Below, piece by piece: positions 49,300 to 61,697 of a DNA stretch of 64,000 bases. A program made the translations under genes and the position numbers. The notes below the pieces were generated by a model. That model was not told where the DNA came from and ran no database searches. It saw only the letters and a program-made list of their open reading frames with translations. Each line of letters opens with the position of its first letter. Within the stretch, counting starts at the first letter, position 1. The stretch comes from Selaginella tamariscina (lineage: Eukaryota > Streptophyta > Lycopodiopsida > Selaginellales > Selaginellaceae), in the NCBI GenBank assembly GCA_003024785.1, contig PUQB01000021.1, forward strand, positions 1,006,182-1,070,181, written 5' to 3'.

Positions 49300-50450
49300 C
49301 CCTTGCTAACTAGTTTAAGAGGCAGACGTAAGTTATTATATTTTTGAATATTTTTTATCCTTATGGAATGGATTGAGTAAATTGACGTGAAACACATTGT
49401 GTATTGTTCCCAACTCTTAAGGAAGATCTAACTGATAAGTCACCTTTACTATTTGCTTTACCACCTTGTATAGACTTATGTAGCATGATAAAAACTTCTT
49501 CAAAAGAGTCATTTGAACCTTTAAGTTTATGGTAATTAATAATACCATATCTCAAACCTGATACTCTACATCATGTCGATGCTTATCATACCATTGATAA
49601 TATCTTTTTTATACAGTCATTGCTTAACGAGTAGTATCCCATGCACAATACAACTATTTAGTGAACTCTACTACAGAGGGGACTTACATGGCATCATCTT
49701 TCCTTAGTTAACACTTCCATTAGGCTACACTCAATCGAAGTGTGCATTGAGTTATTATAACATATCTAAGCCATATATAAGTATTCAGTCCAATCAAGTT
49801 AATCACCTTGAATATAGCATTTAATATAGTCTTGAATTTGTCAATTCACCCTTTCCATTTGACAATTTGTTTGTGGTTACTGAACTTCAGTTTTGTACCA
49901 TACTACTTGAACAATGTTTCCCAAAACTTGCCCATAAATCAAGGATTTGCATTCACCAACTCTACAATTAGAACGAAATGAGCAACTTTAAAAATTGATT
50001 GACCATTACCATGAGGGAATTGAAACCATGAGATTTTGGCAATTCTATGATAAAGTCCAAAGTAACATTTTGAAACATCCACTTTAAAATTGGTATAAAC
50101 TACAACTTCCCAACTCATTTGTGCAAATTAACTCTTCACTTGTTGACATGTGGAACATGCCTTAATATACTCAACAATGTTGTCTATCATTTTTGGCTAA
50201 TAAAATCTTCATTTCAATATAACCAACGTCTTATGCCTTCTACCATGTCCTGCCAAGGAACATCATGATGTTCCCTTAACAGTTTGTGCCTTTATGTCTC
50301 TTCTGGAAGATAAAGTCTTTTCTCTTTATAATAGAGAACCTTATCTTGTACTATAAATGCGCTCCTTGAGTGCGTCTATTCGAATGTCTTTCCATCTTTG
50401 CTGGAATGTCACCATCTCTTTATATTTGATGAACATGTTTCCTCTCTAAT
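49300..50450 (-). pseudogene. Gypsy integrase remnant
   Basis: Minus-strand fragments match the integrase catalytic core and C-terminal region. Examples are MLLWTLS..NCQNLMVSIPS, FMGKFWETLFKWYGTKLKFS (the F.S.FW..L....GT.L.FS block) and ELGTIHNVFHVNLLNPFHKD (the HPVFHVS.L.. block near the end). Stops and frameshifts are frequent. Confidence 0.65.
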
Positions 50451-50472
50451 ACTAAATCCAAGGTCTTCTTAG

Positions 50473-50901
50473 TGTCACGACCCGATACAGAATACAACAT
50501 ATGCTTACAAGATATGACCTACGGAATACAGGATATGCCTATAGGATATGCTTATAGGATATATCTACAGGATATGCCTACATGATATGCTTATAAGATA
50601 TACCTATAGGATAAGGGACATTATTTTTAGGTCATGCCTAGATTAGCTCTTGGAGTATCATTTTTAGCTTATGCCTAGATTAGCTCTTGGAGTATCATTT
50701 TTAGCTTATGCCTAGATTAGCTCTTAGAGTTGTGAGTATAAAAGCTCCGACCTAATTATTATACAATCAGTTATTATCAAACACCAGTCATTCTACAATT
50801 ATTCCTATCATGTTCCTTGTTCTTGTCTTGTGCCTTGCTCTTGCCTTACTCTTGAGTCAAGCCTTCTTATTCTTATCCTATTCTTGGATTGTGGCTTGAT
50901 A
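50473..50901 (+). repeat. 5' LTR of the plus-strand Gypsy element
   Basis: Begins TGTCACGACCCGATAC. U3 contains ten or so AGGATATGCCTAT-like ~11-bp units and about two and a half copies of a 36-bp unit (TTTTTAGCTTATGCCTAGAT). TATAAAA at 50737-50743 is the likely promoter. The end near 50901 is set by alignment with the 3' LTR. Confidence 0.85.
50737..50743 (+). promoter_or_regulatory. TATA box of the 5' LTR
   Basis: TATAAAA in the context GAGTATAAAAGCTCC. The same sequence is present in the 3' LTR at 56594-56600. Confidence 0.65.
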
Positions 50902-50998
50902 ATTTGATAGTAATTGCTTTTATAGCTCCCTGATTTCTAATTACTTTTTTTTTCTTGGTTCTTCTCCCTTGTTTTTCTCCTTTTTTCTTTCATAGATC

Positions 50999-51955
50999 AT
51001 GGCAGATTTTGAGCAATTTCAACGCGAGCACCAAATGTTGCTTCATGATTGGCCACTTTAACACCAAGTGGTCACAGATCTGCAAGGTTCCATCAATGCA
51101 GCACATGCAGCTGCTAATGCATCCTCCAAGGCTGTAGTGCAGGCTCTCTCTCAAGCATCCATGATTTTTCTCTCTATTGAACTCTTCTTTGGAGCCAAGA
51201 TTAGCATGTCGGAGAAGTTAAGTGGTAATCGTGCTGATTTTCAAGGTTTCCTGAATCATATTAAGCTTTTGATTCGCATGCAACCATGCCACTACTTGAC
51301 TGATGCATAAAAGGTTGGCCTTTTGGCATCCTTACTGGTTGGATTCCTATGGGCTTGGGTTGCCCCTTTGCTGAAGCGTGACGACCCATTAATGGAAGAC
51401 TTTGAAGAATTCGTGGCTGCCTTTGAAGATCCCAATAAGTATCATTTCGCATGCACGAAGTTAAGGAAGTTCGCACAAGGATTTTGACTAGTCTCTGTCT
51501 ATGCATCCAAATTTTAGCAACTTTGCATAAACATTCCATGGGACAAGACTGCATTGATCGAACACTTCTGTTTTGGGTTAAGGGATGATGTGAAAGACTT
51601 TCTCCTTACATTACTGGATGCCCAAACTTTAGCGGAGATCATGCAACAGGCCAATCGCTGTGACAACCATTTGTTTTAGCGTTGTTAGGAAAAATCTCGT
51701 TAACAGTTCAGTCCTATAGTTGTAGCACATGTTCCTATGACATCTTCTGGAGTAGTTCATATGGAGTTTGACAAATACAAGCGTGGCCCACTTTCAGCTG
51801 CTAAGAAGCAATGTCATCGCGGTGAGAACTTATGCTTGTATTGTGGTGAAGCAGGACACAAGGTGGCAGAATGTCATTTTAAAACCAGGAAATTCAAACG
51901 TGTAAAAGTTAAAACTGAAGTTCAATTGAAAAACTTAAATGTCCACTTCATCTAG
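50999..51955 (+). pseudogene. Gag polyprotein remnant with CCHC zinc knuckle
   Basis: Starts MADFEQFQREHQMLLHDWPL and continues with in-frame stops and shifts through ISMSEKLSGNRADFQGFLNH, WDKTALIEHFCFGLRDDVKD (capsid-like) to the zinc knuckle CLYCGEAGHKVAEC (51833-51874). Such Gag proteins package the element's RNA in virus-like particles. At least five stops interrupt the frame. Confidence 0.75.
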
Positions 51956-52870
51956 GAGCCGCAAAGTTGAACATAGGGGCAGGCTCTATTGGTGCTGCTC
52001 ACACTATTTCATCACTCAAGTTTCTTGTACACATTCACCTCAATAATTGAGAGCTTAAGGAGTCTACCCTGTTAGACACTAGTGTAAATGCATGCTTCAT
52101 GGATGACACTTTTGCAGCTTAGCATGGCATTCTGGTGGTAAAGTTGAAGTGTGCAGTTCCTGTAAAAGTTGCAGATGGTCATCTAATTGCTTCTGGCGCA
52201 ATTACCCATGCTACCACCTTTCTCTTGCACCCATGGCGCATTCAATTGTTCAATTTTCTTCAACTTATCAAAACTTGGACAAAAATCTCGTTAACAGTTC
52301 CTACAAGCCAGTCCTGTAGTTGTAGCACATGTTCCTACGACATCTTTTAGAGTAGTTCCTATGGAGGCTGACAAATACAATCATGACCCCTTTCAGCTGC
52401 TGAGAAGCAACGTCATCGTGGTGAGAACTTATGCTTGTATTGTGGTGAGGCAGGACACAAGGTGGCGGAATGTCCAAGAAGTTCAAGACGCGTAAAGTTA
52501 AAGATGAAGTTCAATTGGAAAACTTTAACGTCCACTTCGTCTAGGAGGCGCGAAGTTGGACGTAGGTGCATGCTCCATTGGTGTTGCTCATACCATTCCA
52601 TCACTCAAGTTTCTTATACACATTCGCCTCAATAATCGAGAGTTCAAGGAGTTTGCCCTGCTAGACACTAGTGCAAATGCATGCTTCATGGATGACACTT
52701 TTATAGCTCAGCATGGCATTCTAGTGGTAAAGTTGAAGCGTGCAGTTCTTGTAGAGGTCGCAAATGGTCGTCTGATTGCTTCTGACGCAGTTACCCATGC
52801 TACCACACCTCTCTTGTGCACCCATGGCGCATTTAATTGTTTGATTTCCTTCAACTTAATTAAGACTTGG
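51690..52870 (+). repeat. Tandem duplication of the zinc-knuckle/protease block (2 x ~591 bp)
   Basis: The block beginning AAAAATCTCGTTAACAGTTC at 51690 starts again at 52281, and everything to about 52870 repeats, with divergence spread along it. Both copies contain a CCHC knuckle (51833-51874 and about 52432-52473) and the protease start LLDTS.NACFMDDTF. The first protease copy has an in-frame stop and the second is longer and continues into the rest of pol. Confidence 0.85.
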
Positions 52871-53080
52871 ATGATTCCCATTGTTTTGAGCATGCCATGG
52901 TTCATGGTTGCAAATCCTCAGATCGACTGGAGGTCTAGGACGCTCACATTTCCTTCTCTGGCAACCAAGATCAATCCTGTATCTTCCTGCATGCAAGATA
53001 TGATCTTAGTGTCTAAGGTAGTACAAACTACAAGATTGACCGTGCCTACTTCTATATCAGTGTCGAAGGTCCCTCCTTGA
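52556..53080 (+). pseudogene. Retroviral-type aspartic protease of the plus-strand Gypsy element (second copy)
   Basis: FALLDTSANACFMDDTF holds the catalytic region, in which the usual DTGA is DTSA. PIVLSMPWFMVANPQIDWRS matches the ILGMPWL..HNP.IDW region after the flap. The domain is open for 174 codons and lies just before RT, as in Ty3/Gypsy elements. Confidence 0.7.
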
Positions 53081-53639
53081 CAGGATCCACCTCTTGTCAG
53101 TTTGTCAGCACATTCACAAGTTCTCCTCACTTCTGTGCATTCACGAACTTCTGTACAGGGTTCTTCCAATCTTGTACATTCGTCAACATTAGCATAGGTT
53201 TTCCCCAATCTTACCTCTTTTCATTACTCCACTTCTATTCCATCCCCCAAGACCTTTCTTCTTTTCATTCATAGCTCCCTCCTTCTCCTCTCTACATTCT
53301 TACCATTACTATGCATGAACTTGCCACTGATCCTGCTCCTTTTCATCTTTTTGCTTTTTAAGTAACTCCTACATCCTCTTCTACTTCTCTTGTATCTGAT
53401 TCTTCTATTTTTCAATCTCCTTCTCCTTCTCTACTTCTTCTATGCCATCCAAGTATTACTCATTTTAAGACTTTTTTGATAAGCATAAGGCTGCAATTCT
53501 TCCTATTCACAGGTCCTACGATTGTCCCATCGATCTTGCGGAGGGAAGACTTCACTGTTTGGATCGATTTATGTATTGTCACCTTCATAATTGGAGGTTC
53601 TTTTCCAGTACATCAAGGATAACTTGGCATCTGGCTTCA

Positions 53640-54060
53640 TTCGTTACTCAAAGTCCCTTATAGGAGCACTTATCTTCTTTGTTAAGAAGAAAGATGGAAG
53701 TTTGCGTTTGGTTGTGAACTACAGGGGTTTGAATCAAGTCATCATCTGGAATTAGTACTCATTGCCATTGATCCTGGAACTTCTCGATCGGTTATGAGGA
53801 GTAAAGGTGTTCACAAAGATTGACTTACGAGGAGCCTACAATCTTGTATGGATCCATCCAGGCGATGAGTGAAAGACTACCTTTCATACAAGGTATGGAC
53901 ACTTCGAATACATGATGATGCCTTTCGGATTTACAAATGCCCTAGCCGTGTTTCAACACATGGTGAACGACATCTTTCACGACTTTTTGGACCAGTTTGT
54001 GGTGATTTACCTCGATGACATCCTGATTTTCTGGCAGCACATGACAAGCATGTAGACTAG
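53640..54060 (+). pseudogene. Reverse transcriptase of the plus-strand Gypsy element
   Basis: [60 protein letters not shown] and [11 protein letters not shown] follow in the standard RT order, with the catalytic YLDD at 54007-54024. One or two stop codons interrupt the frame. Confidence 0.85.
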
Positions 54061-54389
54061 TTTTATAGAAGCTTCGCAAGCATGGCATGTATGCGAAGTT
54101 GGAGAAGTGTTTTTTCAATAAGGATACTGTGGATTCTTGGGCTACATTGTCTCTCCTGCTAGTGTCTCAATGGACATGCACAAAGTGAAGATTGTAGTAG
54201 AGTGGGAGAGGCCTAAGTCTGTATGAGATGTACAATGTTTCCTTGGCTTCGCAAATTTTTTATAGGCGATTCATACAGGACTTCTCCAAGCGTGTACTTC
54301 CACTCACGAAACTCACCAAGCGCATAGGGGATTTCTCTTAGTCTAACAAGGTGAAACATGCATTCACAGCACTTAAGGATGCCTTCACG

Positions 54390-54840
54390 ACAGCTCCGAT
54401 TTTGGCACATCCCAATTCTTCTCGTCCTTTCTTTGTTGAAGCAAATGCTTCAGATTTTGCAGTAGGTTTTATTTATTATAAGTTGGAGAAGACAAGTTAC
54501 TCCATCCTATAGCCTTTCACTTTTGTAAATTCCTTTCGGCGAAGATCAATTACGGGATTCATGACAAGGAACTTAAGGCCATTGTAGATTTGTTTAAGGA
54601 GTGGCGGCACTTTCTAGAAGGTGCTACACATCCTCTACAAGTTCTTACGGATCATAAGAACCTAGAGTTTTTTTAAACGGCTCGAGTTCTCAGTTGGTGA
54701 CAAGCTAGGTGGTAGAATTCCTATCACATTTTGATTTTATCATCGTCTACAGGCCTGGTTTTTCAAAATGGCAAAGCGGATGCATTGTCTAGGCACTCTT
54801 ACCTTGCACCGACCTTGAGCGATCTTGCATACGACTGTTA
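54390..54840 (+). pseudogene. RNase H domain of the plus-strand Gypsy element
   Basis: [20 protein letters not shown] is the typical start of the RNase H segment (normally ..P F.VETDASD). Later pieces match the E and H..L...F.H regions in different frames. The frames are broken several times. Confidence 0.65.
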
Positions 54841-54949
54841 AAAGTAAGTGTTATTGGGTCCTGATCAATTTTGGCTTATGGCACTAAAGATTCATCAGGC
54901 TCCAACAAATTCAACACTTTTATAGGCATCCGTTTGCAATTGGCTACAG

Positions 54950-56275
54950 AGAAGAATGTATTCTCACACATTAGTTCTGACATTGCAAGCTCTTCTTTCT
55001 TCTCAGTTCTCGTATAGACTACAAGCTGTTTGCCATACAGGACGGACTCCTATATCGGAGGGTCTCTTGTACCTTCTTGTTGGTGTTTATAGGACTCGTG
55101 TGGTACAGGATTGTCATGATACCTCAACTACAAGACATTTTGGTGTGGCCAAGATAATTGAGTTGGTGATTTGCAAGTATTGGTGGCTTGGGTTACAAGG
55201 TTTTGTGGAAAAGTTTGTACGGAGTTATGACACTTGCAACAGGTCAAAGATGCCTCGTCACGCACCTTCTGATCTTCTTCATCCTCTTCTTGTTCCCTCT
55301 GCTCCTTGGAGATCCATTTCTATGGATTTTCTCATATATCTTCTTCCTTATGGATTTGATGCAGTTCTTGTGGTGGTTGACCATTTCACCAAATAGGCTT
55401 ATTTTCTGCCCTATAACAAGACGGCTACAGGCCAGACAACTGCTGAGTTGGTGATCTGTGAAGTGTTTTACATCATGGTCTTCCTGAGAGCATTGTTTCT
55501 GATCGAGGCCCACAATTTATGTCCAAATTTTGGCAAGAGCTTCTTCGGAATTTACAAGTTAAAGTGGATCTTTTTTCATGATATCATCCGTAAACTGATG
55601 GGCAGTCAGAATGCACGATTCAGACCTTGGAGCAGTATCTTTGTTACTTCATCAATTACCAATAGAACAACTGGCTGGACCTTCTTCCTATGGCGGAGTT
55701 TGCTTATAACAACTCCGTTCACGCATCTACAGGCCAAATACCTTTTTTCGCTCTTATAGGCTAGCAATCCACATTTTGACTTTACTCCTCTTGCTTCTCC
55801 TTCTTCCGCTCCTGCAATACAGGATCATCTTCAGCATCTTCGTCAGGTACAAGATGATCTCCGAGTTCATCTTCAACATGCATAGGAACGGTACAAGTGA
55901 CATGGTGATGCTCATCATTAATTGGCACCTGCATATAAGGTTGGTAATTTCGTGTGGCTTCTTTGTTAGCATATCCGCACCAACATGCCTTTTTCTAAGT
56001 TGGATTTTCAATGATTGGGCCTTTACAGGATTGCGGTTGAGGTCAATCTTGTAGCTTTTCGACTAAAGCTACCACCTATTGTAAAACTTCATCTTGTGTT
56101 TCACACCTCTTTGTTGGAACCATATCATCCTTCGTCTCTTTCTAGTCGTGCTTTTCCTCCTCCCCCTCATGTGGTCATTGATGATGAACCTGAGTACGTA
56201 CTCCATGCTTCTTCCAAGGTCCATCAACGTTATTCTGCTAAACCAGGTCACAGGATTCGTGGAACTCGTCTTTAG
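54950..56275 (+). pseudogene. Integrase and C-terminal extension of the plus-strand Gypsy element
   Basis: The HHCC zinc domain is seen as TTRHFGVAKIIELVICKYWW and YDTCNRSKMPRHAPSDLLHP; the catalytic core starts APWRSISMDFLIYLLPYGFD with VLVVVDHFTK. The tail (56015-56275) has PIVKLHLVFHTSLLEPYHPS and a Pro-rich VIDDEPEY segment, which in chromoviruses precedes a chromodomain. Here the sequence ends soon after (IRGTRL, stop) and no chromodomain is readable. Frameshifts near 55450-55900. Confidence 0.75.
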
Positions 56276-56634
56276 GGAGGAGGTGTTGTCACAACCCGAT
56301 ACAGAATATAGGATATACTTACAGGATATGACTTATAGGATACAGGATACATGATATGCCTACATGATATACTTACAAGATATACCTACAGAATATGACT
56401 ACAGGATATGTTTACAGAATATACCTATAGGATAAGGGACATTATTTTTAATTCATGCCTAGATTAGCTCTTGGAGTATCATTTTTAGCTTATGCCTAGA
56501 TTAGCTCTTGGAGTATCATTTTTAGCTTATGCCTAGATTAGCTCTTGGAGTATCATTTTTAGCTTATGCCTAGATTAGCTCTTGGATTGTGAGTATAAAA
56601 GCTCCAACCTAATTGTTGTACAATTAGTTACTAT

Positions 56635-59600
56635 CACGGGGGGTGCACTTAGTGTAATTTAAAGTAGAACTTTTATGGTATACTTAGGGCTAAAAGCTAC
56701 ACCTCATGAACGTACGTGTCCAAGATAAACTCTTAGTATACTAGAAATTACACAAGACAAATCTTACTCCTAATGGTGAAAATACCCAAATAAATTAGAG
56801 AAATACATAACCCTTTAAGTAAATCCACCTCTACTTCTCCACGTCGCGGTGTCCTATTCCACTGCCTCTGCCCATGCCTTTGCCTCTACCTTGAGCTCTC
56901 CCAGCAGTTGAATTGGTAGCAACTTATGGACCTATACAAGTTAAAGTTACATGTCAAATGTACATGGGCCAAGAAGCTTACCAATTAATCTCTTGTCATC
57001 AATAAAGTTTATGCAAAATAACTCAACTTGTTGTGCATCATCCTAGTTCAAAGTGTATTTTCCAGTTTGTGGTTGAAACGTCAAGTTGACAATTGATATG
57101 ACATTGTCAAGTAAAATAGTTGCATGATCTACTAAGTCATATGTCCACTCTCAAGATTGTTCATCCTTTTGATACCATCGAAGATTGAGACGGATTGGAT
57201 ATGATGGCCTATCACTCAAATCCACAAGCTCTCTAGTCTCCCTCCAAGAGTTGCCAGCTTTCCTAGACATCTTTAAAATCCTCCCAATATACCAATTCCT
57301 ACCCTCGTAAAACATTGCAATATCTGTACCATATGAAATTGAAGTTTTGTTTTAATCCTCTTCATTTGGCCACTATAGTAACACTTGCTTTCACTTTTGT
57401 CAACCTATCTTTTGAAAAGCTATTGAGGTGAGAAATAAGAGTGCTCTTAACAATTTTCTTTGAATCAAGTTGAACGTATTGTGTAGCCTTTTGAACTTGT
57501 CATGTTTCCTCTTCCTGATCTAGCATCATATCAAACATATGCCTTAACTCCAATGTCGATGCTAAAGTCTCATCCTCGTCTTGATTTGTTATAACTGGCT
57601 CACTTTCCATCTCAGGATCATCCGCTTCATCACCAATAAAAGTTTGTAAACTAGTTGTAAAGTTAGTCTTGTAAAAGTCTTCAAAGGCCCATGGACATTC
57701 CCACCAGTCTTTATCAGTTGACACTCCAACTATTGCAAGCATTTTTTGTGCCTCTGCCAATCCATCTTTGAGAACTGCTACTAGCTGATCATCTGTTTCT
57801 AGACCTTGGAAATTTGCTAAATCCACAACAACATTACTATCTTTTGTCTCTAAATGTGACCAAATAGCTTCCTGTTTCTTATGTGCAATAGGAAAGTTTA
57901 ACGTACCAGAACTTTTGATCTCACTCAACCGGTTCATACATCCAGCTGTGTCAAGTAAATCAACACCATCATACGCACGCTCATTTCGCACCATGCCTCC
58001 TACTTTGCTGAAGAAATTTTCACAGCAATCTGATCCTGATAGCCAAAGAGGTACTGGAACTCCTGGAAGTTTTTCCCTGAAAAGCTTGATCAAGAGAACA
58101 ACGAAGATCTCGATATCCAAAAAGGCCTCATTACTTATGAAGTTTTCCTTCAACTGAAGGTTGGTAGAGTGAACAATCCAAAGGCGCCAAAGTCTAACTA
58201 AAAGAGTTAAAATTATAAAGAAAAAAATTATGAACTTTAAAAGTACCTGAAAAAGAAACTGACTGTGCTTGCAGCTTTTACTCGCTCTGCTAAACTTTTT
58301 GTTGGAGAAAGAAAAATGTCAAAGTAAAGAGATGCTGCAGAGAGATACACTTCTGTGCCTTGTGTGGCTTCTCGCTTACAATCTTCACGTTCTCGAGCTG
58401 CTCGCAAAAACATTGAACTTTACGTGAGCATAAACGTTGTGCTGCAGCCCAATTTTGTCTATCCTTTCTCTCTACATCACCCTTTTGCAGTTCATGTTCT
58501 TGTCGAGGGAAAACTTCATGCACCAGCCATATGTGGTTCAACGTCACTAAGAAATCTCCAATGACCAATCTCTTAGCAGCAGAATCCAAAGGGTTGACTA
58601 ATTTCTTTCCATTATGTGGAAAATCTTGGTCATGCAAGCCTTCTACCCAACCATCTGCTCTCCGCGTCGCTGTAAAAACCCAGCCACTCCAATCAACCTT
58701 GAATGGATTAGCTTTCACCTTACTATAGTCCTCCAACATGATTTTTCTACGTCGACCATCTCCGTCAGAGGCATGTCCAACCACTGGTCCAAGAGCACCT
58801 GTTTTCCACATGTCTTCTAGCATTTGCCATTGTTGTCGAACCTCTCTATGTGTAAACCGGTTGCATGTCAACTGAATCATCAAAGTTAAGCGAGGCACAT
58901 TTTCCACCAGTGGATTAATCATGAGAACTCTTGCATAGCTTGCCATCTGACATGTCTCAAAAGCCTACACATAAATATGTAAATTTATTACAATAAACTA
59001 TATTAAACCAAAAATAACAACTTACATGTGTAATAGTGTTGAAGCCTTCTTCACCACTGCCTACCACCACTTTAAAATCTGGTTGGCAAACATGATTTTC
59101 AAGCTTGCCACAAAAACCGACCAATGCATCTTGATGTGGAATCCAGCGGACACATCTTTTAATTTGAGTTTCATCTTCAGATATCTGAACAGGAACTCCT
59201 CCCATAAGATGAATCTTTTTTGTAGACCCTGTAAATATCGGCAAGCTGGCTAAAAAGCTCCTCACTAAAACCAACAACATATCGCAATGTCTTACGCATG
59301 GATCTTTTGTTGTATCCATGGATAGACTGCCAAAGTTCAAAGCTAAAAAGTTGTGCATCCGAGCACCTCCAAAAATCCTCACAGCCTCAAACATATCCTT
59401 AGTCTCTACACTCCAACGTTTACCACTGTTTGGACGCCTAATATTCTGAGCAATATCTGTCAAGAAAGCCCATAGAGCTGGAAGACCTTCAAATTTTCCA
59501 TGATCATGTGCCTCTACTATATCCCTACAAAACTTGCGAACATCACCTCTACACAAGTTCTCTCCCAAAGCATCTGTAATATTTCTTGATGTCATTGAAA

Positions 59601-61697
59601 GAGCAGTAATCCGCATCCTTTGATAAAGCACTAGCTTTTTGTATCGTCGAAGCTCACTAGCACCAAACTTGCATTGGTTCAATAACTCTCGACTTGAAAG
59701 CCAACTAAGCCTAGTTCCTTCAGATGTTCTACCGACCAAGTCTTCCTGAAGTTTGCAAGTTCATATAAACCCGCATTCTAAAGTCATTTTCCTTTGGTAT
59801 ATTCACACAGTAACTACATTGAAGGTTTTCAAACACTCCTGTTGAGATCCGAATGCATTTTTTGTGCCGAAATGTGCCTTCTATCTTCACCTCTTGTCCT
59901 CTATATGTGACTATGTCTACAACATATGGCGCTCTTGCTGTCATGAAGGAAGCCCTTCAAATCCACAAGCTTTTTATTATATCTATAATGAGTTTGCCAA
60001 TAACCCCAGCATAGGTTCTTCACTAACTCACACCCTGAAATATAGAAATAAGAATCATATGTATATATACATACATAGATATTTACATGCCATCATACAA
60101 AATGCTGTTTTAAAATTTAAGCAGAATTAAAATAATTTATAGGTCTCATCATTCAGTACAATGATTTGAGCAAGCTAGCAAGTGATATAATGTATAAAAA
60201 GTAAATGTGAGTGAAGCGTATCACTTACTGCTTGAATCACTCTCAACATTGGGCACACCACCTGTAATATTAAAATGTTATAGCAGTTACATATAAATTT
60301 ATAAACAAGTTAACATTAAAGTAGTAGCCATATATAAACTTTAAAAGAAACTTACTTATTATAGGAAAATAATGGTTAAGGCCTCGCTGGTTTCCATCAG
60401 TACAAAGTTTTGAAGGCTGACCAGTAAAGCAAGATCTGCTTTACGTTTTCCCCTCCGACCACTATTTTCATTCTCTTTTCTTACAACAGCATTGACATGC
60501 ATACGACTAACAATGTGTTCTTTGATATTGTTTGCACATGAACCTGCAAATTATAAACATATTACACATTTATAATAAATCAAAAATAATGTTTATAATA
60601 AAACAAAATAAAATTTACCTTTATATGGATATAATGAAATGAGGCTATTATCAGATGTGCACCGAATCTTCACTTTCTCAAGTCGTTCAAAATCACTGCT
60701 CTCCCAAAGAACAAATTCACAATGTAATTGCTCACAAAGATCTGTCACTTCTTTCATTGAGTCTTCAACCAACTTCCTTTTATTTCACTCGAAGATGCCT
60801 CAGAAGAGTCATGCAATCAGACATAGGAACATTGGTTCTTGAGCTCTTTGCCAAGCATTTCATATGTTGTTTTGACTTGAGATGTGAGGATATGAAATTC
60901 TTTAATGTATCTCGAGTGGATTCTGCCTCAGTAGATCCCAGTAAACTCTACACACCATATGAAAAACTTGCATTTACCGTTAACATCCTTACTTGCAGGC
61001 TCAAACCTGTCCATGCGTTGTTGCAATGCTAGCTTGCTCTTTGCTGCTAAAACATCTCTAATCCAGCGTTTTCCTAAAGCACCAGCATTCTTGCTCCACA
61101 TTCTAGGCCAAGAATTCTCAATATGCTCAACCTAAGAAAAGAAAAAATAAATTATTTAAAATTCAAATTATTTTATGGAAACATACCTCAACGATGGGCT
61201 CAATTTCATTGTGATCTTCATCTTCATCTTCTATTGGGTTTACATCATCACTTGGCTTCTCAAGTTTCTCAAGAATAGCTTTGATACAAACATCTTTCCC
61301 TGTAAATTCCCATTTTGCCTCTTGTTTGTTTCTAATTTCTATGCCTTCAGCTACATTTATAAACACATTTCTTTGGAAGAATGTCCTCCAAATCATCTTC
61401 TATTTCCTTCCGTAACTCCTTAAATGTCAATGTGGGTAATACCTTGAGCATTCCAATTTTCTTTTGGCTCCCATTCTCTTGTAGGAAAACCACAATGTCT
61501 TTTGTAGCCATGCGGTCTAGCCCCACCCTAACAGTAGATCCCCTGCTCTAAGATCCACAGTAACCCTAAGTATACTTAATATCTTACACACAAATCCTAC
61601 CCAGTAGCGTATATGTACGCGTATCTTACCAAGGTTTTTTAACCCCTTGAGTGCACGTACCCTAGAAAAATAGTTTACACTAAGTGCACTCCCCATG
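56635..61697 (-). mobile_element. 5.06-kb DNA transposon of unassigned superfamily, 8-bp target duplication
   Basis: The ends are a 23-bp terminal inverted repeat with two mismatches: CAYGGGGRGTGCACTTAGTG plus TAA. GTTACTAT lies on both sides (56627-56634 and 61698-61705), a perfect 8-bp duplication, and the interrupted 3' LTR resumes directly after it. The transposase is on the minus strand in several exons from about 61511 to 57500. An 8-bp duplication and CATGGGG-type end are compatible with P-like, hAT-like or Zisupton/Novosib-type groups, but the protein did not let me choose. The element is the youngest layer of this nest. Confidence 0.88.
57500..61511 (-). CDS. Multi-exon transposase of the 5.06-kb DNA transposon, with frame breaks
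   Basis: The ATG at 61511 opens MATKDIVVFLQENGSQKKIG, a possible ubiquitin-like or dimerisation N-domain, then an acidic linker (EDEDEDHNEIE). After introns come a basic region (WIRDVLAAKSKLALQQRMD; GRRGKRKADLALL), a short cysteine segment (FENLQCSYCVNIPKENDF), and the long ORFs 59739-58957, 58946-58290 and 58153-57500. Possible catalytic residues: Asp in GHASDGDGRRRKIMLEDY, Asp in LHDQDFPHNGKKLVNPLD, and Glu in WLSGSDCCENFFSKVGGMV. An order D..D..E with a helical insert would fit an RNase H-fold transposase; this is inference. LVGFCGKLENHVCQPDFKVV precedes the first Asp. One frame break lies near 61375 and others between 60240 and 60960. The three main ORFs are long and free of stops, so the lineage was active recently. 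Confidence 0.65.

Noticed and set aside
56635..56660. CACTA-type transposon end (CACTTAGTG)
   Set aside because: The CACTT word is internal to the terminal repeat, and the duplication is 8 bp, not the 3 bp of CACTA elements.
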